Source: Warburgia ugandensis (Eukaryota > Streptophyta > Magnoliopsida > Canellales > Canellaceae). From it: a stretch of 64,000 bases of DNA. Made by a program: the position numbers and the translations under genes. Every line of letters starts with the position of its first letter. The first letter of the stretch is position 1. This document shows positions 25,583 to 37,396 of this stretch, in pieces. A model generated the notes under the pieces. That model did not search any database and was not told where the DNA came from. It saw only the letters and a list, made by a program, of their open reading frames with translations. Location: assembly GCA_035236585.1 (NCBI GenBank), contig CP141126.1, positions 69,727,414-69,791,413 on the forward strand, given 5' to 3'.

Positions 25583-25587
25583 ATACT
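25583..25587. repeat. Target-site duplication ATACT, right side of element N
   Basis: It is the partner of 5,294-5,298. Element A integrase sequence continues directly after it. Confidence 0.85.
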
Positions 25588-26480
25588 TTTTCAAATACTC
25601 TCTTGGTTAGGTCATTAGGAGGTGTATACCAAATAATGAACATCATAAAATCATTTCCTTTTATAAAGACCATGCATGCCAAGGCCATTTTAGGTCTAGA
25701 AAGATAGTTGCAAAGGTTTTGCATTGTGGGTTTTATTAGCCAATCATTCACATGCTTATTATGTAACATGTGCTAGATGTCAACAATTTAGTAGCATAGG
25801 AAAGAGAAATATGATGCCCTTGATTGCACACTTTGATACCCCAAGGGTCATTATTAGAGATGAGAGCAAATACTTTTGCAATAGAATGTTTGAGAATTTA
25901 ATATAGAAATATGGTGTTACCCATAAGATTGCCACTCCTTGTCATCCTTAGACTAGTGGACAGGCAAAAGTGTCAAATAAAGAGATAAAGTTAATCATAG
26001 AAAAGACAAATAATCCAAATAGGAAAGTTTGGTCTATATGACTTAGTAACGCTTTATGGTCCTATCATATTGCATACAAGACCTCTATAGGCATATCACC
26101 CTATAGATTGGTCTATGGAAAGGCATGTCACCTACTAGAGAACATGAGCATAAAGCATATTGGGCCATTAAAAAGTTCAATTTTGACCTAGACAATATTG
26201 GTACATATAGGAAACTCCAACTGAATGATTTGGATGAGCTTAGTAAAGATGCATAGAAGTCTGCTATGCTATACAAAGACCACATGAAAAGCCTTCGTGA
26301 TAAAAATATTTTGAGAAAGTCCTTCATCCCAGGATAGAAGCTCCCTTTTTATAATCTTAGATTGCATGTATTCCTTAAAAAACTTCTTTCTCAATGGATG
26401 GGACCCCACATAGTAAGACATATCTATCCTCATTGGACCATCAAGATAGAAAATGATGAGAAGATTCCAAAGTAAATGGC
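25588..26480 (+). mobile_element. Element A: integrase fossil (continues from 5,298)
   Basis: Plus-strand translation gives the zinc-binding region (GHFRSRK near 25,690), KRNMMPL near 25,805, and the second half of the catalytic core with the RVIIRDES motif near 25,845. After that come ATPCHP, a YKTSIGISPYRLVYGKACH block near 26,075-26,130 and the Athila-typical HEHKAYWAIKKFNFDLD stretch near 26,150-26,200. That last run is diagnostic of Athila/Tat-type integrases. Broken many times. Confidence 0.88.
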
Positions 26481-27020
26481 CAAAGGTTGAAACATTATGT
26501 AGAATTGGACAACCCTGAAGGAGAAGAAATATTGTTAGAGAAACCAATCTACCAAGACCTACCTTAGCAAGTCCCATGACACCTGCATCTACTATAAGAT
26601 CTGCATTCATCATAGCATTGTATTTTTGGCTGAAGACATTCAACTTAGCACTTACTAGGAGGCAAATAGGGTTTTTTCTTTAGAGTCTCATTTTTCTACA
26701 TTATTCATATAGGGTCCTATGTTTTAAAACACTAAGGACAAGGTTTAGTTTAGGTTGGGGATGTAGATATCCATCAGATTTTTGAGTTTCTCTTGTTTAC
26801 AAAAAATAAAAAGAAAAGAAGAAGAAGAAATTCTCAGTTTTCAATGTTTTTAAGGTCAAACATCCTTTACTATGATGAGAATTGAATTTTCTAAAGTTTA
26901 GTATTTCTCCTAATTTAGATTCTTAATAGAAATGCTTGTGATTAATTATGCATCTTATTCATGTCTTGAAGTATTTTATGAAATTTAAATCTCGGAACAC
27001 ACTTACACATAGTACATAGT

Positions 27021-27199
27021 TTGTATTATTAGAGACTTATGACCTAGAAACCCTAAGCAAATCAATGGAGACCTATATACTCAAGTGAGTATTAGAGATT
27101 ATCACAGTACGTGATTTGTATTATTAGAGACTTATGACCTACAAACCCTAAGCAAATCAGTGGAGACCTATATACCCAAATGAGTATTAGAGATTATCA
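27021..27199 (+). repeat. Tandem duplication, 95-base unit
   Basis: TTGTATTATTAGAGACTTAT at 27,021 recurs at 27,116, a spacing of 95 bases, and the similarity continues through GAGTATTAGAGATTATCA. There are about 1.9 copies with a few differences. The corresponding place in N (about 9,431-9,500) has one copy, so the duplication arose in A's own lineage. Confidence 0.8.
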
Positions 27200-27480
27200 T
27201 CTTCCTAAGGGTTATATATCTAATTCTATATTTCTTCAAAAATCATCAATTTTGAAAGATCCTAATATCTTTGTTTCTATCAATTGCCAAGAATCAAATA
27301 GGAGTACTTTGTTTCCTAAATATTTTATAGAATCTAATAGGCTTTAAGAGACCCAGGAAATGATATAGACCATCATTGTTTTAGCTAGAGACATAAAGCC
27401 TACCCAGTATATTAATATCACTAAATAGACCCTTTAAGCCTCTCGGTAAGCCTTTTGGTTTCAAAAACATATCTAATTAA

Positions 27481-27628
27481 ACCTAGAAACCAAGTTAAAA
27501 ATATCCGTTGCTTATCATTCAAAAAATGAGTAGAGATGGTAGAAAAAGAATTAAACCTAGAAACCAAGTTAAAAATATCCATTACTTATCATTCAAAAAA
27601 TGAGTAAAGGTGGTAGAAAATGTCCAAA
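27481..27628 (+). repeat. Tandem duplication, 74-base unit
   Basis: ACCTAGAAACCAAGTTAAAA starts at 27,481 and again at 27,555. The two copies differ at a few positions through the AAAAAATGAGTA...GGTGGTAGAAAA end. The matching part of N (near 9,120) is single copy. Confidence 0.8.
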
Positions 27629-28510
27629 TGTGACAAAATTCTAAGAAGTAAAAATTAGCAAAATACAAAGAAAAACCCTTTCTTCAAAGAAAAAGAAATA
27701 AAAAAAGAAACATTAGAAAAAGGAAGGAATAGTTGTGAAGAGAAGGAAAAATAGAAAAGATATTGACTTTAGTGTGATAAAAAGGAAAGTTGTCCAACAT
27801 TCACTGAAGACCTGTACTTAGATTTGAATTTGAATCCTTATACCTTTTTCTTTTAGAACCACTCCCAAACCTACATTTCGTCCTATCTAAAGACCAGTTG
27901 ATATTAAATGGATGATAGCCTTAAAAAGGATATAAATAGGAAGGAATTAAGGTGAACTACCTCCACTGGTCTTGGTAATGGCATCCATTTTTAGAGATCA
28001 CATTTCTTTATCTCATCAAAGCTTTATGAACCATCACTATCTTTGAATCTAGTCACATAGAGAATTTTGTTTGATCCTTTTTCTCAGAGAGCTTTAATTC
28101 AAGTGTATAATAGCGAGAAATTGAGGTCAAAACATCATTTCAATAGAGTATAAGCATATCTATTTAGAAGTCTAGATTTTGTAGCTTGTACACACATTGC
28201 ACTCCAAGATATATCTATAGTAAAATTGTTTTGGTATGTGGGTAACTTGTAGAATTTCTCATTTATCTTTATTAAATTGTTAATCAAGTAGATTGTTAAG
28301 GGATGAGAATTCTTTGAGATAAAATAAAGAACTTAATCTTGTTGAATTTTGTGAACATATTCTTACAAATCCTCACAATTCTGAGCTCATCTACTAGGGA
28401 TAACCTAGTGGTTTAAGGGCTTTCTGCATATGTTAAATGAAATCATGAGTACCAACCATTTTTGTATTCACAAATTTTCACATGTTTTTCTCATTACTAG
28501 TAAGATCATG

Positions 28511-28521
28511 ATTGAGGGATG
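28511..28521 (+). promoter_or_regulatory. Element A polypurine tract
   Basis: ATTGAGGGATG stands directly before the 3' LTR start TGATAAGTG. It is the plus-strand primer site expected here and parallels TTGAGGGG in N. Confidence 0.65.
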
Positions 28522-30859
28522 TGATAAGTGTCCAATTTTGTATAAAAAATAACCAATTAGTATGTCATGTGTTGTAAATTGGAGGCATTATTCTAAGGTT
28601 TTTTCAAAAATTCATGGCACATGCATTACTAAGCCAATGATTTAGAAGTTTGATATTTTGTAGATTTAGGAATTAATCTAGAGAAAGTATGTCATAACCA
28701 TAAATTCATGGACTTAATTAAGGTTTTTAATCTTTTGTAGGTATTGAGAAGATGATCGAATGATTGAGATCAACTAAAGATTAGAGTCAAAGATCAAGAT
28801 CAAAACAGAGAGAGCAAGGACCGAAATATAATCATTCCAAAGTTTAATCAAGGTTCAAGATCATCCTAGGGCAAGCAAGAAAGCAATTGGAAGACTCAAA
28901 GGTGACTAGAATGGGCCCATGAAAAAACAATGCAATTTTCACCACCTTTGCATGAGATTTGAAGCCATGCATGGAAGCCACTTATGCCATATAAGACATG
29001 CTAAAGGATGATAAGTCATTCAAGCCATTAGCCAAGCGACTAAACAACTCAAGCCACCAAGCAATGGCTCATCAAAGTGAGCCACGAAGCTACTTAAGCT
29101 AATGCCATATGGAGTCACATGATTGGAGGAAGATTTTCAAGCATTTATCCACATGTTGAAATTGGATTTCTGAAGGATAATTAGCATGGAAGTAAGGAGA
29201 TTATCATAAGAAGATATGCATGTTATGATGGACCAATGAGTGAAGAGTTTTTCTCTTTCTTTTTCTTCTTCTCTATTTCTCCATCTTTCCCTCTCTTTTC
29301 TACCTATTTCCTTTTCTTTTTCCTAACCCTCCACATGAAACACTTGTAAGGGAAGCAAGTCCATGCCAACTTCCTTAAAAAGTCGCAGCTCCTCCCCACT
29401 TTTTGTTATCCTTTGGGTTTCCACCTCATCCAACTTCTAATTCCATCTCTTTCCACCTTCCACCTAATTTCTAAAGTCCCTTCTCATCTTTTTAGGGGGA
29501 GAGTTAATCTATAAGTAGTAGTCATCACACCATCTCCCAATATAGGAACTCCACACCTCCTCCCTAGGCTAGTATTCCACACCTTCCTTCATGGTGCTCT
29601 TCTATAGTTTCAATGCAATTCTATTTTGGTTGCCCTTTTTTGTAATTCCACACCTTATTCACACTTATTTCCTTTGATTCTAAGATTTTCTATGTTAGTT
29701 CCTTGCTTTGTTTCATTGCTTTACTTGTTTGTTTGAGTTTTACTTTCGTTCACATAATTGTTCGTTGAATTCCTGTGAGTTTTCATCCATCTTTTCTAAA
29801 TCCTCTTGCTTAGTTCTTTTAGATACAAGTCCTCTTTTCTTCTATAGTGATAGTGAATAGAATAGTGGCTTTGAATCATCTTGTTTCCCCTTCATCACTT
29901 TCCTTGTTACTTACATACATCTAGGTCTATTTCTTGTTGATTTTGTTCCCATCTTCATGATCTTATCATCTTGATTTTCTCTCTTATTTCACATGCATGA
30001 TATCTTAGCTTAGTTTATGATCATTGGATGGTGTTGAAATGGATCAAAAACATTGATTTTGGGTTGAGTTTATTTCCATGAAAAGTGTGCATCATTCTTT
30101 GTATTACTCCTATGTACATGCACAACATCTTGATGTAATGTCCACTTCAATGAATTCAATTTGTTGAAGAGAAATACCTTTGGTTGACTTTAATATTAAC
30201 TCTCTTCTAATTTCACTTGTTGTGCACTTTTCATATTGAACATCATTTTTTATTTCATGTCTTATTTCCATTCAAGCATCCTGCACACCATGCTAGTAGT
30301 TTTCATTTATGTTTTCATGCGCAATTTCCATATGTTTATTCATCTCATTTGCTTGATTCCTTAGGAACCAAATATAGCATTTTAATTTGTTTAGTTAATT
30401 ATTTCATTAGATTTCATGATTGCAAGCTTTTGATACATCCAAATTAGCCTTCTTTCCCACTCCATGAACCATGCACACAAATCCTTGGTTCATGCACATG
30501 GTGATTGAAGTGTATTTCTTTAATTAGTTGGCTGTTTCCTTATCTCTTTACAATTTATATTACTTTGTTTAGTTGTTTTACATCTTAGTTTAGATTAGTA
30601 AGTTTCTAAGTTTGGTTTTTAGATAGTGTTAATTTAAGCAAGTTACTTTATTTGTAGTTTTCATTTCCATGCATGAATCCTTTTTAGTGTTATGTACTTT
30701 CCTAGTTTAATCAAACCAATCTCCCTTAGGCTAAAGATAAATTATTTAAATAAGTCTAATTAATTAAAAATCTATGACATTCCTTGTGGGATCAACCTCA
30801 CTAGCATACATGTACTACAATTGATTCGTGTGCCTGTGAGTGATTTTAAAACTATAACA
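28522..30859 (+). repeat. Element A 3' LTR
   Basis: This is a 2.3-kb LTR on the plus strand starting TGATAAGTGTCC and ending ...CTATAACA. It is homologous in reverse to both LTRs of N and in the same sense to the F LTR (54,945-57,037). The right flank is ATATT, one side of a duplication whose partner is outside the window. No gene is inside; the 76-codon frame at 30,217-30,447 is chance. Confidence 0.82.
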
Positions 30860-31303
30860 ATATTCACTACCAACTACAATGTAAAACAAATTATCATGTA
30901 AGTCCTAATTTAGGAATTGTAAAGAAATTAGAAAAGCATACATTGGAATCCTAGATATAGTCTTCTTGTACAAGGGTAGGTGCATGTACAACCACCTCCT
31001 CTTCCAAGTTAGAATGGCTCACCCTTGACCTGTATTATATTACAACCCTTTCTGAATAAATTGTGACTAAATAAAATGCTTTCATGTATTCACTGCAATT
31101 CACTCAAGATAAAAATTTATAAAGTATCCTAATTTCCTTAAATTCCCACTCTAAATTACTACAAAAATAAAAAATGAAAGTGAGTACCCAAAAATCACAA
31201 GAATAGGGAGATAGTATGAACAATATGCCACTAAAATGAATGCATCCCTAAATTCAATGATTAGTGGTAAAGGAATTAACTTGGATTTTAATTAAAATTT
31301 TAT
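30860..31303 (-). mobile_element. Element G (Athila-like): part of the leader
   Basis: On the minus strand this non-coding stretch has the leader phrase GGTCAAGGGTGAGCC near 31,020, comparable to GGTCAAGTGTGGGCC in F (57,367). It lies between the end of a minus-strand LTR and the end of element A, so A appears to have landed in the leader of G. The remainder of G is left of the window. Confidence 0.5.
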
Positions 31304-34300
31304 TGCGAGTCCCTAGCTAGGTCCAATATAGCATACACATGACAACTATAGGTCAATCCATAAAGACTCCATAATTAATAGATTTTAATTAAAATTTCAT
31401 TTTAATTACTTTAGCGTAGCCAAATGATTCAATTGAATAAATTAATTACCTAAAATGTTAAAATCATAGAAAATCACATTAAACTCTTGAAATTAAACCT
31501 AAGCCTATTAATTAAAAATTGAATTTATTAGAATTCAAATATTCTTAGGATTAATCTATTTATATTTTTTTACATACATATTTTAAGAGAATTTCAATAA
31601 CTTTTAAAACACTAAAGATACTTAATATTAGTTTTCTAGACTAGTAATACACTTATTCAAAATATAGCCTATCTTTTTAGGGCACAGGCTATCAAAGATT
31701 CTCATATATTACTCTCTTTTTACCTGCTTAGTATCCCTCTTCATCAATAATCACTAAGCATGTACTAAGAGTGCTGAAATATAATATTAATCTTTATGCA
31801 CTTTTTAACCTAGAATCATTTAATCTTAAAATACCTATTCTAATATATTTTTATTTTATTCCCTATGTAAACTAATTTAGCAATCAAGTGTAAATAAAAC
31901 TAAACTACATCTAATACATAACAAAAGCATGAATGACATATGTACAAAATGAAGAACACATTAATAATGTAAAGGAAACTTTTATTTTAATAATGGAATA
32001 ATAACAATTGAGTGAGAAAACAAAAACAAATAAAACTGTGGGTTAGAATGAAATCACCAAAAGATTCCTCCCCATCACTTAAAAGAATTCCTCAGTCAAC
32101 TATGGTATCTTGCACACTGCCACCAAAATTTGCATTTTCCAAATAATACCTTACTCTTATTATGCCACTCAGTAAGTGCCTAGTGTGTTTTCCAACAGCT
32201 AGAACCCATAGGAGAGATTTTACACCCTAAAATACATGTTTTCAATGTATAGCACCAAGAGAGAGAAAGAGATTCAGAAAGGCTTGTAAATGGAAAGATC
32301 ATGGAGAGATGAATGAATGGAATGATAGAGTATAGGATGGAAGTGTAGAGGCATGAATTTTAGATCATAATATGAAGAGAAAAATTTAGCAAAACAAAAC
32401 ATGAATTTTGGATTGAAAATATAAGTTTAAAAAAATGAAAAGTCAAATAATGGAGAAAGTTTAGAAAATTAGGTAGAAAAGATTGAAAATATGGTAATAA
32501 AGGGACAAATCAATGCAAGGATTATGGAATCAATTATAGGGGATATTTTGGTGTTTTATAGAGGATGGAATGTAATGATAATATCTTGATTTTTATAGTG
32601 AGATGAAGTGTAAAAAAAATGAAACAAAAGAAGTATGATAGAAGAAAAATAGCAAGCATTTCTTATCTCTTCTCTTCTCCTTGGGTGTTCCTCCCTTTAG
32701 GATGTTCTCCCTTTATATTTGATCACATCATATTGTCTTCTAGTGTTGAGAACTCCTCTTAGTTCTCTCCTATTTCTTTCTCTCATTTAGGATGTCGAGT
32801 AAGGGAATAGAAAGACTAGACAGAATGGGTTTGAACAATCCACTATATTTAGAATTTTGGAGGGGAAGCCCTAGGGAATGGAGGGTGGAGATGATATGTA
32901 TTAAAGGAAGGATAAATGGTTGGAATTTAAGTATGGAAAGTAGGTTAGATATATGGGAAAGGTGTGAAATCTACGGGGACATGGATTTAGGTGAGAAGGA
33001 AGGGGATAAGGTGAAAAGGAAAGGAAAAATAGGAAAACAATAAGGAGGATAGGCTATGGGAGGAAAGAAGATAGGAAGGAATAAATCTTGGAAAATAAGT
33101 GGAAATGAGAAAAAAAAAGAGTTGGGATGCATGGAATGGATTTTTGCTCATGTTGAAGTTCCAAAATCCAAGGTGAATGCAAACCATTGGATTGAAATAA
33201 ATGATTGAGATCTTTCCTTGTTAAGGTTTTGATTTGACTTTTCAATAAGGGCAAGGTGGCTAGGGTTTCATATTTCATTGATCTTTCTCTCCTCCACTGG
33301 ATCATTCTTCAATCCTAGAATGGGTGGTTGAGATCCCCTTGAAGCCTCCCATCAGAACAATGTAGTTTAATGTTTTTTTCTTCTCATCCATTAGATTGGC
33401 ATGCCTTAGGTTGAACGACTAAGATTCCATTGATATTTTCTTATTTAAACTGAGTTCATTGCTTTATTTTCTCCTTAGCCCACCACTTTTTATCTCCAAC
33501 CAATTACATTCAAGAGGAAAGCATATTTTCTCCTTAGGAGAATATGTTTTTCTCCTTCTTAAAACACAGTCAGCAGCCCATAGAAATTTTCTCCATCAAT
33601 CATGGGTCAGTCTAACTCAAATAGCTTCTCATTGGTTGCTTTAGGGTGGTATTACATGTGGAATGATCTTAGCCACTCTTTCTTGAATTTCTTAGATGAA
33701 AACTAATTGTGGAATCCCATTTTTTGTCTCTCTCCTCCCTCTTTATTTTTCTCCACCATCATACTAATCCCTTCATCTATTCCATGTGGATTTAAGTGGG
33801 AAGCACCACCATTTCTTGAAAAATTCATGGTACACGTGTAGGTGGTCCCCATTCTAAAGTCTAAAAAGAGAAAGTTAAGGTTTTTTATCTCTCACTGGCC
33901 CCCGCTTGAGTGTACTTCACATGTGTGCTTCCTTTAACATGAATCTTAAGATTCACTTAGAAGCTCCGAAAAGGTGGTGGAATACATGAAAGCATGGAAG
34001 TTCTGCCAACTCATGTTTTGACATTTTAAGCTTCTATTGCATGGATATGGTTTGGCAATGCTTCTAAGGTTTCTGGCTACGCTAAAAATGGTTATAACAC
34101 CCATTTTCATTCTAAACTTTGGAACTTCATTGCATTTGAGAGGGGCCCATGTTTATGCTCGGACTCTAAACTATCCATCTTTTAGGATTTGGAAAGCCAA
34201 AAATATCCTTTTTAAAATTGTACCCTAATCCTGCAAAAAATGGAAATAACCCTAATTAGTGATATTTATGATAAAACAAGGCTAAAACCACTAAACATGG

Positions 34301-34332
34301 AGACATTCTTTGTAATAATTCCATACTTATCA
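31304..34332 (-). repeat. Element G LTR (Athila-like), about 3.0 kb
   Basis: It starts on the minus strand at 34,332 with TGATAAGTATGG and ends at about 31,304 in ...GACTCGCA. The end segment near 31,345-31,430 (ATAGGTCAATCC...ACTTTAGCGTAGCC) parallels the ends of the other Athila-like LTRs and of K. The body is strongly diverged from A, N and F, so it is a separate and longer subfamily. It has no credible gene; small frames near 32,800-33,650 lack any family feature. Confidence 0.6.
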
Positions 34333-34335
34333 TTA

Positions 34336-35737
34336 TGCACATGATCTATCTTTCATTGCCTTGGTACATGTTTTATCTTGCCCATGCAAAGATGAATATT
34401 ACTAATATATAACCATGTGATCATTCACTATATTGGATTGCATTCATTGTTGGCACTCAAAGGTAGGCAGTAAAAGTGATCATGACACATTTCTATAATG
34501 GAGACCATGCACATGCATCACATGACCATACACACATCATGCCCATGGTTGTTGCTGCAATCTATGCTTTAGGCTTAAATGGAAACTTGATAAACAAAGT
34601 CTTGATGATGCATATCCATTAGGTATGATGCTAGAATCACATAAACTTGTGAAATAAATGAGACCTTTAACATAATGGTGCACATGGCTAAAGAGGAAGC
34701 AAACTACAGAGATCCTGCAATGTTCTACATCTTAGACCATGTGCATGCATTGCATGACTACATAGAGGCCATGTTCATTGTTCATTCATGCATATATGTT
34801 TTGGAATTGATGAAACCATGATGAAAAAAATCTTTCATATTGCTGATTCAATGTGCATATCACTATCATGAAACTCAAGAAAATGCATTAGAAACTTCAT
34901 GTAATTGTGCTCATGATTAAAGAGGGCCCAAAGTAAAATAGAATGTTATAAACTCTTATATCAAATACCAGATAATATTGTCAACCTTTATTGAAAATCT
35001 AAGAGAAGATCCAAGCATTCATATTTATAGTAACATATATATTTGAATAAGAAATTTGACCTAGTAGGGATATGTGCACAGTAAAAATAAAATCTCATAG
35101 AAGTTTTGGTCTTTTGAAAAGAAGATGCACCTAATCTAAATGACACCTATGCCACTTATTTGTTGATTGCTAGATTCTAATCCTAGATGATCCCTACTCC
35201 AAAACATAGGAGAGTTGGTAGTTTTCCTCCTCTTTCTTCCCCCTCTCCCCCTCTCCCCCTCTCTCTTTCTCTCTTCCTTTGCTTTTATCTTTTTGTCCAT
35301 TCCTTTCTCTCTATCTCTCATGATCTTTTTTCTTTCCTCCCAATACCTGGATGTTCCATTATAATTAGATGTCTTGGTTAGTTTACCTTAATTGTCTAGG
35401 TTCTAACCTTCCAAGTATTGCTTGGATGTAGATCTAGTCTTCTATTTCCTAATCTACTACCCTTCAATTTTTTTTGTTTCCATAGGTTCCCTCTCACTAA
35501 CCATGGATTCCATCCTAATATCCTCAAGATTTCAAGTCAGTGGAGATGTCCTTTTTCTGGATGCATTTGATTTTTATTTGGATTTTGTTCCAAAAAGTCA
35601 AAATGTGTTGATATGGTGACTCGAACTCTTGACCTAAGGTATTCATACTCACTTTGTAACTAGTAGAGCTAGCATGCTTCTATTGGTTAACTCTTGCAAA
35701 AATAAATATTTATACTATGAAATTTTGAACTATTACA
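34336..35737 (-). mobile_element. LTR copy E1 (chromovirus-type), probably solo
   Basis: This 1.4-kb stretch is homologous in the same orientation to the 3' LTR of element E (37,397-38,703), ending on the plus strand in ACTATTACA. Coding sequence of a Tat-like integrase begins directly after it, so it is an insertion there. The left end is blurred because the LTR of G starts next to it. The middle has a CT-rich tract at 35,225-35,280. Confidence 0.68.
35615..35678 (-). other. tRNA-like segment inside LTR copy E1
   Basis: The minus strand reads TAGCTCTACTAGTT (35,658-35,671, A-box-like) and, 27 bases on, AAGAGTTCGAGTCACC (35,615-35,630, B-box-like). The spacing fits an internal RNA polymerase III promoter. 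It could be the head of a tRNA-derived SINE or a tRNA relic. The sister LTR at 37,397-38,703 keeps only the B-box part. It does not fold obviously into a functional tRNA. Confidence 0.35.
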
Positions 35738-37396
35738 ATATCATATACTAATGAAAATGGTGTTGTCCCAGTAGATATTCTCATTGCCATTCTGTACCCC
35801 CATAAAGCTTCTTACAACTTAAAGGCCTTAATTTTTACTTCATCAATGGTTTGGTTTAGAATCCTCTTAATTTTTTTGTTGGCTGCTTCAACTGCTCCAT
35901 TGTTTGTAGCCTATACAGGGATAAGAAATGCCTTCTAATTTTGTAATGCTAGCACAATCTTTTGACTTCTCTCTTAAAATTATTCACATATTGATACATC
36001 TTCTTTGCATCAAGAGATTTGTAAGAAATGGCTTCTGCCCATTTCGTAAATCAATCAATTTCCACTAGTATGTAAGGTGTCCATTGAAAGCCTTCAAGAA
36101 GATCTTGCCAATTGCATTAATTCATTTATTAGCATGTATCTAGGAAGTCTTATAGTGCATGACATATTATCTACAATATTTGGCAATATTTGGTAAATAA
36201 TACCCTTCCCTACCTTCTTCTTCTAACACCCAACCAAGCAATGTGACATCCCATTACTTTCTATATAACAACCCATCAAAAAATAAATTAATATTGACCA
36301 ACCAAATATTTAGAGAAATTCTTTACTATTTCATGCCCAATACCATGTTGCCCCACGACCTAAGGTTGGCAATAACCCCCTCCCAACATATAATTATATC
36401 CATAGCCCTTTTCTCATCATCACAAACTTCCAACAATAAAATCAATATGATCACTAACCCGATATATGTTGATTGTCCTCCTCCATCATTAAAGAACCCT
36501 TATCATCATATTAGAGCATGGCCTAGGGGATCAATCAAATGTTACCATTACAATGGAATATTTTTAAAGTCTTTCATAGCATTCTAATTCCATCATCCCT
36601 AAATATTATGCTCCCTTGCAAGTACCCACCCAAGTTGGTATTACTCATGCTCCTAATTATTTTGTAAAAGAATAGTTGATTAACATTAAACTAGTGGTTG
36701 AACCTAACCCCCCAATAATCAATCCATTGTGACATATGATTCAAATAGAAAGAAAATTATTGGATCATTGGATTTGGATGTGATAAATGGCCCTTGATTT
36801 TTTTTTTGATACACTTTCAAATTCTAGATATTGATTCTTTTTTCACATTATTTCTGGGAAGGTATGGCTTCATTCTCATAAAGCTATGGCATCTTCACTC
36901 CATCAAAAGCAGAGGATTTCATATCAAGATATATTGCTATAGTCATAGCCATATGCTTATGTTATGAAGTATCAATATAAGCATCTACTAATATTTCTTA
37001 GGGACATGCTATCTCATGTTATTTGAACGGATTTTCTTTGGATCCTTCTTGGGTGATGGTAACTAACTGCTTGAATGAAAAGATAACTTCATCTTTCATT
37101 CATAATTTTCTTGTGTAAAAGATGTTTCTTGACATGAGTTATCTTCGAGAAATTCCACTTGGAAAAGGAGGAAGCAAAGTTTGAAATTTTTCAATTGGTG
37201 GTAAGATAATAGGAAAGTATAGATTAGGTTATCAACTAAATGAAGGGGAACAACCACCTGTAAGAACAATTGTAGGTGATAATTTGGGACAATTTTTTCC
37301 TACCTTTATGGGACATTTACAAAGCAAGGAAACCAATTTTATTTCATTGGATTCCAGATAGTGGTTTATATTGTGCATGTTTGCTAACAGCAAATG
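35738..37396 (-). mobile_element. Tat-like integrase fragment (Ty3/Gypsy fossil)
   Basis: Minus-strand translation near 35,738-35,900 gives NNGAVEAANKKIKRILNQT and then a GYRMAMRISTGTTPFSLVY stretch, the integrase core end typical of Tat-lineage elements. At about 36,020-36,130 are pieces of the core start (a KAFNGH...DLRNGQKP region) and, further on, the zinc-binding region. From about 36,600 to 37,396 I can assign nothing. The piece is older than the LTRs on its two sides. Broken many times. Confidence 0.65.

Larger units (their letters stand above)
26481..28510 (+). mobile_element. Element A: non-coding region between integrase and 3' LTR
   Basis: These 2 kb match 7,984-9,850 of N in reverse. 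I see no envelope-like frame. It contains two local tandem duplications (27,021-27,199 and 27,481-27,628) that N does not have. The 124-codon minus-strand frame at 26,269-26,643 is antisense to the integrase tail. Confidence 0.65.

Noticed and set aside
26481-28510. Envelope-like gene of an Athila element
   Set aside because: The position would fit, but neither this interval nor 7,984-9,850 holds a recognisable frame, signal peptide or membrane segment.
36243-36587. Open frame of 114 codons (plus)
   Set aside because: It is antisense to the region before the Tat-like integrase core. No family features.
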